Source of the DNA: Nepenthes gracilis
Taxonomy: Eukaryota; Streptophyta; Magnoliopsida; Caryophyllales; Nepenthaceae
Length of the DNA: 64,000 nucleotides
Direction: 5' to 3'
Assembly: GCA_033239525.1 (NCBI GenBank)
Contig: BSYO01000004.1
Coordinates: 21,366,037 to 21,430,036 of the forward strand
Part shown: positions 45,138 to 58,165 of the stretch, piece after piece
Layout: every line of letters begins with the position of its first letter
Numbering within the stretch: position 1 is the first letter of the stretch
Program-made: the position numbers and the translations under genes
The notes under the pieces: generated by a model
What the model was told of the DNA's origin: nothing
Databases searched by the model: none
Seen by the model: only the letters and a program-made list of their open reading frames with translations

Positions 45138-47170
45138 GGAAAAGTAGGGTTTCTGCTTTTCTTCCCACTCAAGCGCATGGTTTTTCAAACAGACAATAAT
45201 GCACCACCTATTATTGGGCCACTTGTCTTTTTATTATTGGTGGGAAAAAAAAATACATAAAGTGGCAATTAAATTATCATATATTTTAATAATGAATTAA
45301 AATAAACATACTAACCAATTCAATATTTATTGGTGTTAAGGTATGATTTGTCACCTTGTCTCTTCTCGTGTATATTGAAATATGAAATTAAGATTTATAT
45401 ATATATATATATATAACTCCTTGAGAAAAGAAATTAAAATTAAATCTCACTTTGAATGTGAGATTTGATCTTTTTCCTCTTCTATAATACCATTACATGT
45501 TTTATTTCATGAACATATTAAAATACAGTGGTAAATGGACCCTAAAAATGTGAACTTTTGAAGTAATTTGTTACATGACATATTATTAAAATGATATCAT
45601 ACTAATTATTAACCCATCTTGACTTTGGATATTTGTAACACCCCGTAATGGGTATTTGAATGAAGGGTTATTAAGTCATCATAAATCAAATTTAAACCCT
45701 AGAAATTATAAAACGACCATATCCAAATATAATATACACTAATCCTAAATCATTGATGAATGGATCATTCTGTCAACTTTTCTCTATCATTTTTTCTACC
45801 GCAAAATATTGTGATGTGACATTAAGTTTTGCAGCGTGGAAGACAAGCACAGTGCCAAATTCTGCTGATTGGTTGATTATTGAATTAGTTTTACTAATCC
45901 TTAATTAGCATCAACCTTAATTATGTGATAAATATTGAACTGTGAATCCTGTCGTCAATGATTAAATGTTTATTGAAGTGAAGTCTTTTGGGGTACATTA
46001 GAAGTAATATTCTAATTTCTGCAGCAACAGTTGCTGTTTTTGAAGGCTTGATCAACACAAATAAAATAAACACTGACAAAGATTATCTTAATTTATTATT
46101 AAAAATGTGGACTGTTAAATTAGTGAGCAATCATGGATTTCGATGGAATATTTATTCAATAAGATATCTAGTTAACATAATAGTTAAGATATTGATGATA
46201 TTTATATGTTGAAAGTTAACAATTATAATCATCAAATCTGAAATTCAAAATCAAGGTTTCTAATCTAACAAGACATGACCAACTACAATAAGAAGTGGCC
46301 GATGATGCATCTTTCCATGGGGGATCAATTAACCTCACTAAAAACTTTACATATATATAAATATTGAGAAATTTAACATAAATATATTAATCATTCCACT
46401 AAATTTTTTACTGAAACTTAAATTTTTTATTTGCCCCTTTGAATTTATATTTTGGCTATTGTTATGGCTCATTTAGCTTACTAAAATTAGATAATTTTTA
46501 ATATATTTTTAAATTAACCCTCTTAAAAATAATAAATTTATATTTTATAATAATATTTTTTTCATTAAAAATCACTTTTAATATGAATCTTTCTCAAAAA
46601 TTTTAGATATATTTTTTTGACAGTGTCTAAATACTATACCTCACCGAAAAAGACGGCCGAAATGTTAAACAAGCGGCCCCACAGCCCACCAACACGGGTA
46701 TCGTACCTAAAAGTTTGTAGGTTAGCCCTAGTCTAACAAGCACACAAGAAACTTATGCCAACCCCAAAGGTGGTTTAGACTAAGATCCAAGGAAATTTAA
46801 AAGGAGAAAAGTCCCTTTAATGTTTCCCACGTGTGCTACTTTTTCATTGGTCAATAATCACCTTCCCTAGTTTCATAATCTTCGACGTAACCAATGGAAT
46901 ATACTTGTGATGACTAAAATGGAAATATACAATACGAGGGCAATGGTGGTAATTTGGCGGTTGCTACAGAAGTCGTGCCTTAATAGACAAGTTTTGGACT
47001 CTTGGTTAAGGGGTGGTCAAATTAAGCAGCCCTAGTTTAGGGTCAAATATTAGCCCTAAAAGCTCTCATTGTAGGAATAATTTAAAGACAATCACAAGCT
47101 TTCATTCATTCATTGGTGGAAGCCATGCATTTTATTTTATTTTTTTATTATTTTAAATCATTTAATTAAA
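44420..47170. other. AT-rich intergenic region, no gene seen
   Basis: Contains a 30-base T run (45109-45138), a TA run near 45397-45414 and a GC-richer non-coding block (46640-47060) with a G-box-like 'cccacgtgtg' at about 46828. Open frames at 44925-45260 and 44972-45178 come from homopolymers. Confidence 0.45.
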
Positions 47171-50100
47171 AAAAAGGAAATAAAACTCCTAAGCCTCAAA
47201 ACCAAAATAAATGAGCTGTAACTCGAAGTTAAGGAACAACCCCCCGAACCCCTTTTATTCACCGCTTTATAGCATAATTTTCTTTTAATAATGAATTTTG
47301 GCTTCATACTTGATAAATTCAGATAAATTTATAAATTTATAATTACACTCAAAAGACAAAATATATAACAATAAGAATTAAATTAATACTATGAATGTAT
47401 CTATAACATATTAAGTTATCAATGTTAACTACGCTAACCGTGCTATTTACTTTATAATTATTATGTATAAATTATTATATGTTAATTAACAATTTACTAA
47501 CTTTGGATGCATATTATTCATTTGATCTATTTGAAATGTCAAGCAGTATCTATTTGTCCATTTGCCCATTCTATCAAACGAAAGTCGGGGCATAAGATAC
47601 ATTTGAACTCATTTTTTTTAAAAAATAAGAAGTTGATCATGCCAACTACTAGAGCAAAATGTTAAACTTTATAGGCTGCCATTTGCAGAGATTTCAATAA
47701 TGGAGTTAGCTTTAGGTTCAAGAGAAGCTTTTTAAAGTGCGGTAGCTACCCATGATGGTATAGCATATGGAAAATACTTTATATACTCACGAAAATAATG
47801 CATAAATTGGCAATTTAAAGGGAACAAGAGCACCAAATCTGTGTACTCATTAAAAATGTATCGTGAATGCAATGAACTCAGCATGCAAGCACCAAATTTA
47901 GATGAGTCTTAAAGGAGACATCTGTAGCGCAATTGCTTGATTTCTTCCTTCCAACTTTACGAAGTTTTTTATTACTTTTAGTTGTCCTTTCTTTGTAACC
48001 TTACAACAACAACAACAACTTAATCACGAGTTTGAATCTTATATAGCATTTGATGTAACCTGGTACCCTTTTTAAAGTTTATATATTTTTTGTAGTTACT
48101 TTAATGAGGGGATGATTTAAAGTTCATAAATTGAGATCATATAAAAAAATTAAATATATAATTAATAGTTAAACTATAAATTTTATTGACCCAATTGAAT
48201 ATTTTTAATTGACTATATAAAATTTATTTATTGATTACTATGAATCTATGAAAAAATCTTGTATCTACCTGTAACGTTGATTATATTTTTTATGAAATGG
48301 TTAAATTATGGTGAAGAATTTCTGCCATAAAATGTGAAAAGAACAGAAAAAAATAAATAAATGCCATGCATTTGCTTCCGCCCACAGAAATATCTCCCGT
48401 GGGCGAAAGGCCCCTTAAACCTCCAATAGCAAGAAAAATATCTTCGCCCGCAAACAAGTTAAAGCAAACCCATTCACCTACAATTGCTTTCCTGCATGAA
48501 CTACAAATCAACATATGAATCATGCACGTTCTTGTGTACTATCACTAATAACATAAATGATTTTGTTTCTTTATATCAGAAAAATATATTTAGAAAAGAG
48601 CCATAATTTTTAACATATGTAAATTATTAATAAACTTAAATATTAATGTGTAACTTAAATCTTGATTTCAGATAGAGAAATTTCTAAATGGTTTCTTAGA
48701 TATTTTAACTCGAATAATATACATTACAAATTAAAATAATAATTTATATATTTAAAAGTAGCTCTCCCGTTTACTTTTACATGCTCAAGCTGGCTAAGTG
48801 CTAGCCAGACTTATGATTCAAGGTGAAAGAGAGAAAAGAATACTTCTAGATGATAATGCTTCATATCATTAGATATTTTGAAAGATATTATTGTATAAAA
48901 GACGATGTGGTATCTTCTTAGAGGGCATGTTTTGTTCTGGGATTTCTATTTGAACAAATGTTTGATAAATTTTTTTAAAATTGAGAGATCGTAAAAAATA
49001 AAAAAAAAAAAAAAAACACCCCAATTCTTGATTTTTCAAGAATGTTTGCTGACAAATATTTGATATATTTTTTTAATATTTTTTCAACAAATATTTTCTC
49101 TCTAATATGCCCTTTTTTCCTAAGAGATTTTGTTTTTATGGGGATAATAAGCTCAATTCATTCAGACGATTTAATAACCTTTTAAGAAAAAAAGTATTTA
49201 TTTTCTTATTATAAAATTATAGTCTGTCTTAAATAATTATAGATGATGCTTTATTATTGTTACGTTTATAATCATGGGTTTTGAAAATAATTGGTAATGC
49301 TATGGTTGATATGCCTTCTATTGAGTTGTAATCATGGAACATATGGGGTAGATAAGAAAGTCTATCTTGTTTAGTCAATCTTGTCCAACCGTCCCTCAGT
49401 GCAACCCTACTTTGGCTTTCTTGATTATCAAACAACTTAGCTTCCATCAGCCCCACACTTTAACCGGTGCATGGATATGATTTTTTGACTTATATCCTAA
49501 GCTCGGTTTCATCATTAATCCAACTTATTTTTATGCTAGACCCATCAAATATGTTAAAAATTAAAACATGTTAAAATTAATTATAGTAACATTTCAAAAA
49601 TTTTAATAGGCTTTTCAGTAAATTTTTAGAAAAAAAATTAATAAATTCTCTAAAAATCCTATATCAAGAGCAATATCAAGCATTCATTAGCCATTTTTGC
49701 CATGTGTACAAACAATTAATGTGACATAATGCCCCCCCCCCATCAAAAAAATATGCTGTGCCTACTACATTGGCCATTTTAATATATAATATTCGATATT
49801 CCTAACGGGATTTTTTTTTTTTTTTTTTACATTTTTCCTATCTGGAAAATTAGAAAGTTATTTTTTTCTCTTCACTGGCAAAACTTCTCACGATATTGAA
49901 ATTAAAAGATATGAAATAAAAAGTTTAGATTTATTTAACATTTTGATAATCTGATTTACTCTTCATCATTTATTTTTTATCACTTAATTCTATCCATTGA
50001 TATTATAAAAGAGTTTATTTAGTAAAAAAAAAAAATCGTAAAATGTAGTTTTTATACTAATTAATCTGGATTTTCCGCTAATTGAGTTTCTACACCCCGC

Positions 50101-51039
50101 GCTACTTTATACGGAGTGATTGATTCTGTTCATTTACAGCTTTAGCACATACCATGAATATCTTTTAATAGGATTTGAAAATTATATATTATTATATAGA
50201 TTATATTTGTATTTATAAATATATTATATTAAAAAATACGTCAAAATAATAAATGCTAATAGTCGTATATTTATAGAGATACAGATAATTTCCAATGCAT
50301 TCTACGTCTCTGTCTGCCTGCCTCTTTTGGATTTTCCTTTGAAGGAAATAATTAATGCACCGTGTTGAAAAAATTGCTAATAAATAATTATGAACTACTC
50401 TATATATATTTTTTTTAAACAACCCATTTGCAATTTCTTAATTATTTCTTTATTTGGTATTGGTTACTTTGGACCAATAGAAAGCAACCAAACCCACTTT
50501 ATATATAAGAATATTCTAATATTCGAATCAAAGTTCAGGAAAGGAGCGAGATTTGCCTGGGAGGGAAACGACAGAGTAGAAAAAAGAAAGCTTAGTATTT
50601 AAAATAAAAATTAAAGAAGAGGCAATTTTAAACAAAAATTGTAATTATAATAAGAGAGAGAGGGGGGGGGCATTGGAGGTTCACTTTTAACGTAGTGGAA
50701 TTATGTCAGTTCATGAAAGTAACAAGGCATTATAATTCACTCCATTTTTATACTATGGGGTTTAATTAAGAAAGTTAATATTATTGGACCGTGGATTATT
50801 TCTTTTATGGGTTTTATATCAATTTGGTATATTATATGATGGCTTATACGATAATATATGAGTTTTGATCTAAGCAGAAAAATTATTAAGTGACACATAA
50901 TAAGCATCTATAACGTGCATGTGTATCGTTTGTCTATAATGGAGACACTTGATGAATATTTAAGAGGTGCACATATGCACTTTTTATAAATTGAAATCAC
51001 TTGATATATGCTTAAGAGAAATATATACTCATTTTTTTT
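47171..51039. other. AT-rich intergenic region, no gene seen
   Basis: Homopolymer runs (A near 48993-49016, C near 49732-49741, T near 49809-49827, G near 50652-50660) and short frames (48290-48523, 49229-49456, 50213-50602) without recognisable domains. Confidence 0.45.
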
Positions 51040-52240
51040 ACAGAATATTCAGTTTGAAGGGTGTTTGTGCGCTGTTTGCACATTAGACTCACATTTGATG
51101 TACGCCTAATGGGCACTCATGTGTTATTTCTAATATAAAATTGTCCTGACGTGATTTTAATATTATTCTTTTATGATTTTTAGTTATTAAACTCCGACAC
51201 AACAAGAAAAAAAAAAGAGAGAAAAGATAAAAGATAAAAATTTCTTCATTCGTTTATTGAGTTATCGGTCACTCCCGTATAAATTCATACCCATTTAACG
51301 TACTATTTGGTGATTTGAACGAGGGCATATGGATATTGTATTGATACAAAGGATTGTAGTGTTCGTGTGCATGACCAGCGTGTGAGCGTCAATTCCAAAG
51401 GAAAAGTATTCGAGGCGTGCTCTAGGGGCACCCAAAGCACCAAAACAATGGATGTGCGCTTGAGGCCCTCCCAAAGAGTGCTCGAAGTGCTGAAAACAGT
51501 GGGCACGAGCCCGAGGGACGCCTGAGACGCGCTTAACGAGCACTAAAGCGCCAATTCGCAGTATAAATATACACTTACGTATTTAGGGTTCACCACTTGT
51601 AATTTTGAGACCTAATGAACACCAACTTTAAGGAAAAAAGAAGAGAGAGAAAGAAGGGAGATGAGAAAAAATTCAAATACTCGGTTGAGTTTTGAAAGGT
51701 ATTCCAATCTCCACTAACCTTGGGTATATTATTTTTTAAGTTGAAAAAAAAATATTTACTGGTTTTATTTTTTCTCTACTGTTTGAACTTATTTGTGATA
51801 ATGTGTTATATTCTTTATTTGGTGGTTTGTGTAATTAAATTTATTGTATAGTAAATATATTTTAGATAAATCGTCCAGTGATTTTCTCTCTCATTCTAAA
51901 GGAAAATTTTCCCATAAAAATTGAGTATTTTTCATCCTTTGTTATTATTACTTGATTATTATGCGTTGTTGATTGATTCCTCACGGTTTAAATAAGCGAG
52001 TTGTATCGCAACACGGCTTGCATCCTAAATCGTGTTTCATTCTCCACCTATCTTAAGTATACTATTCTTATTATTATAAATGATATTTTATCGGTAATAT
52101 TTTTTTCTTTTTAATCTTATACTCATTATTATTCGAATATATTATTATAAGATATTGTATCCCTATATTTGTTAGAGATTTTTATAAATAAAATTTACCA
52201 CTTAGTGAATATTCTTTCAAACTTATAATCTTATAATTTT
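51040..52240 (+). repeat. Cluster of LTR-like repeats related to 40.0-40.5 kb
   Basis: Three partial copies of the same leader-like sequence occur in direct orientation, at about 51125-51270, 51540-51870 and 52020-52220. The middle copy is preceded by a GC-rich block (51360-51545) and a TATA-like 'cagtataaatatacac' (51558-51573). The arrangement suggests nested or recombined LTRs. The minus frames 51295-51543 are composition artefacts. Confidence 0.5.
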
Positions 52241-53600
52241 TTTCTCATTTCATAAAATAAAATCATATAAAATTATTTATCTTATTATTTATAATAATTA
52301 TTATTTTATTATTTATTATCCATTCATCGTTTCACAATTTAGACAAAATGTTTAAAACCCTTAAGAAACCTCATGGCCGCGTATATGTATATATAATAAT
52401 ATTTAGGAAAATATTTACTTTTATTTTAAAATATTAATTAATTTTTATTTAATTTAAGACAGATACTATATAGTATAACTTCTTGGTTACCATTAATCCA
52501 TTTCTTTCAACTTATAATTATAATAATGATGCATCCCTCGTTTCAGGTTAGTAACGACAAAAATCGAACCCATTCCGGTTCGACCCGTAACAAAAAATTA
52601 GAAAGCTCTCTAATTGGTACCATAACTCGAGAATCAATAACGCATCATTAAATTATTTTGTTCAACAGTCATCATCAATAGCTTAAGAGTACTCCTAACT
52701 GTTGAACCCAATCAGTTGATCACACAAATTTTTAGAATAAGAAAGAATTGTTGAGTGAAAATACAGAAAAATGCTTAGGTCCTAATTAGAGATTAATACT
52801 GATAATATCTGTTTAACTTGCTGAACCTAGCCGCATGAGTTAAAAGGCGGTTGTTTCCGAGCTTACAAAACTTTATCAATCGATCAAATACTTAATCATT
52901 AATAAACAAAGTTAATAATAATAACTTTATGAAAATTATGACTAATCATTGACTTTGTGTGGTATGATTAGGAAAGATATAGCCCAATCGTGCATGATTG
53001 ATAAAGGGCACTAGTCCCGCTCAGTAGCACTAGAGTTTCTAAGTCCTGTAATTGTCACTTGTTTTATATATCCACTCAACCTATACTAGTAACTATGTAA
53101 GTACATCACGGCACTATAGTTTTATATAACGTTAGTTTAACAATTATTTGTGATTTAATAAGATTAAAGTGAAGATACCCTATTAATACAGTTGATGGTG
53201 ACTAATTATCATAACCATATTAGCCATAATTTATGAAAATGCCAAACATGGAGGACTCTGCCAAGCAGCCTCTCCAATTATCCAATATTTAAAAAAAATT
53301 AAAAAAAAAAGAGGTGATAATTATTTTGTATTATTATTTATTATAAAATTTTAATAACTTAAATAATTATTCTATATTAAATCATAAAATAAAATTTGCT
53401 AAATTATATTTAATCCAACGGCCAGAAGGCTTTGAATCCGCCATTGGACATGTCGAATAATGGAAGCTACGGGTGGTACAATCGTGTAATCATCCGAAAA
53501 ATACCACGAAGGATCATCGCTCTAAAAAGGATTTTATTTATATATGAATATTTTTTTTTTCCTGAGAAACAAATTAAAGAAAAAGAGGATGCTATGCATC
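52241..53600. other. AT-rich intergenic region, no gene seen
   Basis: No repeat partner or coding motif noticed. The short plus frame 53432-53641 has no recognisable domain. Confidence 0.4.
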
Positions 53601-53721
53601 TCAGCTCTCTAGTACGTACATTCATACAGCCTGGGAATTAACCAGCCAATCCTTCTTCAAAAACTTCTGCAAGGAATTCCCAAATCAAGGATGGCAGCTC
53701 TCTGAATTGATTTATATCCGA

Positions 53722-53727
53722 TTTATT
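53722..53727 (-). promoter_or_regulatory. Poly(A) signal-like AATAAA for the DUF761 gene
   Basis: The minus strand reads AATAAA about 85 bp beyond the stop codon at 53813, a normal distance for a plant 3' untranslated region. Confidence 0.45.
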
Positions 53728-53812
53728 GCTGCGATTGCGATCACTAACCATCCCGGATACGGCCGCAAAGTCTGTATTTCATCTTCGGAATTCGGAGTTA
53801 ATTCCCAGCTAA

Positions 53813-54409
53813 TTAAGCGCCCGATTTCTTCTGCTGCTTGAGCTGCTTGTAAAACCTCTGAATGAACTCCTCAGCAGCCTGATCCACATGGTTGTTATCC
53901 TCTTCAGGATTCTGCAACGGGAACGGCGAGTCCGTGATCCTCAATTGGCGCACCATCGGGCTTTTTCCGAACCCTAGCCCCGGAAGTATCGGCGACGGAG
54001 ACGCCTCGAAGACGCCGCCGTTGTACAGCTGAATCAGCTCCAGAATGTTGTCGTAATAGTCCTCATTGGTGGGAGGCGCGTGCTGGGACGCGAACATGTG
54101 CGACTGGTTGTGGTGGTTCCTGCGCTTTGGGACGTGGAACGGGGAGAAGTGGCTGTGGTGGGAGGAGGGGCTGTTGCTGCAGCTGAACTCGTACTCTCCC
54201 GGTGCGGAGTACGGTAGGGGACCGTCGCGGTGGTGATGGTGGTGGAACATGAGATTGCCGAGGGCTTTTCCGGCAATCTTGCCGCGCTTCAACATCGTGT
54301 TGAGTTCCAGGAGTAATCTTCTCTTGCAGATGCCTTTCCTCAGCATGATCAACACCACGCGCACTACGCTCCAGAGCCTCTTGGCTATCACTGGTAGATT
54401 GCTTTCCAT
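53813..54409 (-). CDS. DUF761 / cotton-fibre-expressed-type protein (avr9/Cf-9 rapidly elicited protein 146-like), 198 aa
   Basis: A single intact exon. The start is set at 54409 (MESNLPVIAKRLWSVVRVVL) because family members begin with this motif; the frame stays open upstream to 54649, but that part lies beyond the TATA box. Residues 1-56 hold the conserved basic block with IMLRKGICKRRLLLELNTML and KRGKIAGKALGNLMF, then a five-His run (56-60). Residues 70-80 have GEYEFSCSNSP and 149-165 have KSPMVRQLRITDSPFPL. Residues 175-191 form the C-terminal DUF761 motif VDQAAEEFIQRFYKQLK. Length is normal for the family. Molecular function is not established; homologues have been reported as rapidly induced by elicitor, so a stress or defence role is an inference. 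Basic N-terminus, no signal peptide or clear membrane span. Confidence 0.93.
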   Translation of the reverse strand: MESNLPVIAKRLWSVVRVVLIMLRKGICKRRLLLELNTMLKRGKIAGKALGNLMFHHHHHRDGPLPYSAPGEYEFSCSNSPSSHHSHFSPFHVPKRRNHHNQSHMFASQHAPPTNEDYYDNILELIQLYNGGVFEASPSPILPGLGFGKSPMVRQLRITDSPFPLQNPEEDNNHVDQAAEEFIQRFYKQLKQQKKSGA

Positions 54410-54507
54410 CTTTCCTTTTGTTCGCTCTGGGTTGTTTTCCTTTTCTACAATTGATTTTGGACTGAAAGAAATCGCTTTGAGTTCTGAGTCGAGAGAGCGA
54501 GTGAGAG

Positions 54508-54510
<3 letters not shown>

Positions 54511-54544
<34 letters not shown>
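54511..54544. repeat. (GA)17 tract in the 5' leader of the DUF761 gene
   Basis: On the transcribed strand it is a CT repeat between the TATA box and the start codon, about 100-135 nt before the ATG. CT-rich leaders (Y patches) are common at plant core promoters and can affect expression. Confidence 0.8.
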
Positions 54545-54548
<4 letters not shown>

Positions 54549-54584
54549 TTTTGAGGGGCGCCATGCCAAGCAAGGGGGAGAAGG

Positions 54585-54592
54585 TATTTATA
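54585..54592 (-). promoter_or_regulatory. TATA box of the DUF761 gene
   Basis: The minus strand reads TATAAATA, about 175 bp upstream of the ATG. Transcription would start around 54555, giving a leader of about 145 nt that contains the CT repeat. Confidence 0.7.
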
Positions 54593-54659
54593 GGTCCAGG
54601 GACGAGGAGGGGGAAGCCATATTATAAAATAATGGAGCCAACTGAGCAACCCCTGCCCC

Positions 54660-57600
54660 CGTGGCTTGGGCCGGCGCGGACAGATATTTCACCGTTGTTA
54701 ACTTAGATATGAAGAATGCCAAAAAAAAAATAGAAGTATTCTAAATTTTAAATTTTAATTTTATATAAAAAATTTATTTTAATATCAATTTTATCTTACC
54801 AAAACCAAAGTGACTGTATTTCAAATCGTATACTAATAAATGTTTTGTGTCAAAATTTTTTTAAAACAAAAAAAGATTTTCAGAAAAAAAAAAATTCTTT
54901 TTTATATGATACGTCATAAGAAATTTTTACATAAAATAAAATATATTATGAATAAAAATTAAGCAGAATTAGAAAATGACAATAATAATTTGCCACAAAT
55001 GTGAAATTGTATAAAAATATTACAATTTAAGATGCCATCCTCATACGGCATGAGATAATAGAATAACATTGTGTCATATACCAGTGATGATGAATAACAA
55101 TAGAAATATACGACTGTACTAATTTATGACAATTCCCAGCATAGAAAATTATTCAATAAAATTAGATGTATTTAAACTTGATTAAAATTAAATTTAGGCA
55201 GATATAAGCTTGATCTAGATTGAAATTTGTGACATCTAGCTAGGATGGTTGCAATTCGGCTCAATTATCATGATAAAAAATTATAATTATATTTATCAAT
55301 AATTACAATTGGATTTATTAGGTATGATGTGAAATAAGATTAATCTGACCTGCTAACATATAGAACGCTCGAACCAAAAATATATAAAGAGTAATACATC
55401 GGCCAAGTTGTTAGAGCCACATTAAAAAGAAAACTGACCAAATAATCAAATAATCAAATGGTCAAACTGTTAGTAATATAAATAATCGAGATATCGAATG
55501 GCCTATCGATTAAGAAATTGTAACAATTAATTCTGACAAACAATCATATGAAATAAGGAATAAAAGATCAAATTAGGTAAACATTTAATGTGCTCAATAA
55601 ATAATCGTTAAATTTAAAACTTATGTAATCGTTGGATCATTTAATTCATAACCAGTGTAACTTTTTAATTAATATATAATTATATTTATTCAGGAATTGT
55701 ACATTAATGGATAATAAGACTATAAAAATGCTCATTTCTCCTAAACAAATGGAAAGCAAGAAAATCACTCATAAAATAGTGAGTATAAAATTTAAATCAT
55801 CCATACACATATAAATCTCAAAAATTATAAAGCCAAAGCCTCTATTCCTTATTCTCTTATTCTTAACCTCTTATTATCTTACATTTCCTGAAAAAAAAAT
55901 TTATTTTAAACGTCGAATAATATTTAAAGAGTAAGTATCGTCTCATTTGATTTCTTATTAAATATTGTGGTATGAAAGATATGAATCAAGATGTTCAAGT
56001 GTATAATCCGACTCCATTCAATTAACTATTTAGATTCATGGTTTGCATCAGGGCTAATTAGGATTAATTTATAGTCATTTTAATTTTAATTATTTGTCAC
56101 AAAATATCACATTTACATAACAAAATAACTAAGCATATAAAATATTTTATTATTCAATTAAAGATAATACTTAGATACGTTAAATAGATATGTTTTACAT
56201 TAAAAGTATTAATTATAAAAAGATAGAATCCATTGAAATGATTTATTTAAGTTTAATACTTATCTAAAAAAAATTTTATTTATAAAATTATCATAATCTA
56301 AACTGAACCAAAACGATTATTTTAACCCATGACCGGCCTAGGTCAGAAAAACTAATTGAGTATAATATTTTTATTATTATAAATGTCCATTATATTTATA
56401 TATTTTAACTAAATTTTATAAAATTTTATAATAATCAGATCAAATTAGACAAATAGCCTAATTTTGATAAGATAGATGCATTTAAAGAATCAATTAATTA
56501 TGTGATTAAAGGAGATATCAAGGGGATAATCAAGTACTCGATCCCTTAAAAAGGGTTCGTAATGGATAAGCATTAATTGTCCCCGTAATTCATACGGTAA
56601 GGTGCCGCAGGCTTTACGATTTAGGCTTCTGCGAGTGGGGCAACCGGAATCTCAGTCCTCCTCCGGGGAGCTATACCTTTATTTTTTTTATTAAAAAATA
56701 AGTTAATTTAATTTTTTTAATTATTATTATTTAATATTAATTAAATAAATATATTATTTTTATTGTAAAAGGGATATTTGATTTATTTTGTAAAAAAAAT
56801 TTTAACTGTCCAATATTAATCAAACGTCTATAATTTAAAAATTTTAAATTAATTTTTTTTTTATTAAAGTAGAGACCCCAAACCTGGCTTCTCAGTCCTA
56901 CAACTTTCGTTTACTAAAGCAAAATGCACAATGGCTTCAATAAAATCCAACGGCTGAGGACGTGCAGCAAAACGTACATCTTTTTTTTTTTTCATCTATA
57001 AATTTAAAAAGAAAATAGTAAAAATGTTGGCCATTCAATTTCACTCTGATAGTTAGAATTTACAATGCAAACCCTGTGTCGCAGTCAGTGCAATGTAAAA
57101 CCCTTGAGCTCTCTCTCAACCCGCCCAGTAATTGGATGTTAGTTTGATTTTAATATATATATATATCAAAAATAAAACAAAGGCCTATATTTATTATTAG
57201 GCATGGATGCTCATCGAATTCAAATCGGTAGGAGTTATGGACCCAAAGAGCATATTTGTCTCTCCAAGATGAGTATTGAGCCGATCTAAGAATAAAAATC
57301 TTACCAAAGGCTAGAAAAATACCTAATCAATAGCAAAAAGAGACGTCATTCCCTAGCCGCATGCATTAAACCATTGGTCGCTAAAAGGGTTAATAAAAAT
57401 ATCCAGACACAATTCCTCTAGCACGGTAAAAATATTCCTAACAACTCTGAAATGAAAATTGATTAGAGAATATGCAATGAGACATGGCAATGGTATCACT
57501 TAGCCAATCAAGCTACTCTGAGAGAGAAGTGTACTCCCCCTTACAACCCCCGAGCTAATATCTCACTTACCCCACGTTTGATTAGTAAAAATAAAAATTT

Positions 57601-57785
57601 AGTTTTCATATTATTTTTTTGAAAATATTTATCTTATTGTTTGATTGCATTTTGACATAAAAAAAAATTTCCAAAAAAATAATTATTCTTAAATTTCAAG
57701 AATTAACTATTATCATCTCTCCATTGATATTAGTTCTTTCTAAATAGTTAGGAATAACTATTCTAACATTAATTTTTAATATTCT
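54660..57785. other. AT-rich intergenic region with one GC-rich patch
   Basis: No open frame above 60 codons. At 56580-56690 there is a GC-richer segment ('ggtgccgcaggctttacg', 'cctcctccggggagc') unlike its surroundings, and 57190-57580 is also more complex. Neither gives a recognisable protein or RNA. They may be element remnants. Confidence 0.4.
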
Positions 57786-57789
57786 GAAT

Positions 57790-58165
57790 ATGCCATTATA
57801 TATATATATACATACATATATGTAATTATTTAATATATAATTATTTAATAAATATTTATTATATATACGTAATATTATATATAAATAATATTTAATAAAT
57901 ATTTAATACGTAATATTATAATTATATAATAATACATGATATTATATCAAATATAATATTTAATAATATAATATTATATTAAATATTTAATAAATATTTA
58001 ATATATATACGTAATTATATATACGTAATATTTAATAAATATTTAATATGCAATATTACGTATTTATAATAATTCGTAATATAATATCAAATAATTAATA
58101 AATATTTGATATATATACGTAATTATATATTCATAATATTTAATAAATATTTAATACCTGATATT
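57790..58165. repeat. AT-rich irregular tandem repeat
   Basis: The near-palindromic core 'aatatttaataaatattta' recurs at about 57888, 57980, 58027, 58091 and 58134, usually with 'atacgtaattatata' between copies. Spacing is irregular (about 43-92 bp). Confidence 0.7.

Noticed and set aside
44925..45260. 111-codon frame with Lys and Phe runs
   Set aside because: Created by poly-A and poly-T runs in AT-rich non-coding DNA.
54034..54276. 80-codon Ser/Thr-rich minus-strand frame
   Set aside because: Shadow of the DUF761 coding sequence in another frame.
54410..54649. Upstream 80-codon extension of the DUF761 frame
   Set aside because: It includes the (GA)n tract and extends past the TATA box. 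Homologues start at MESNLPV-like sequence, so the start at 54409 is preferred.
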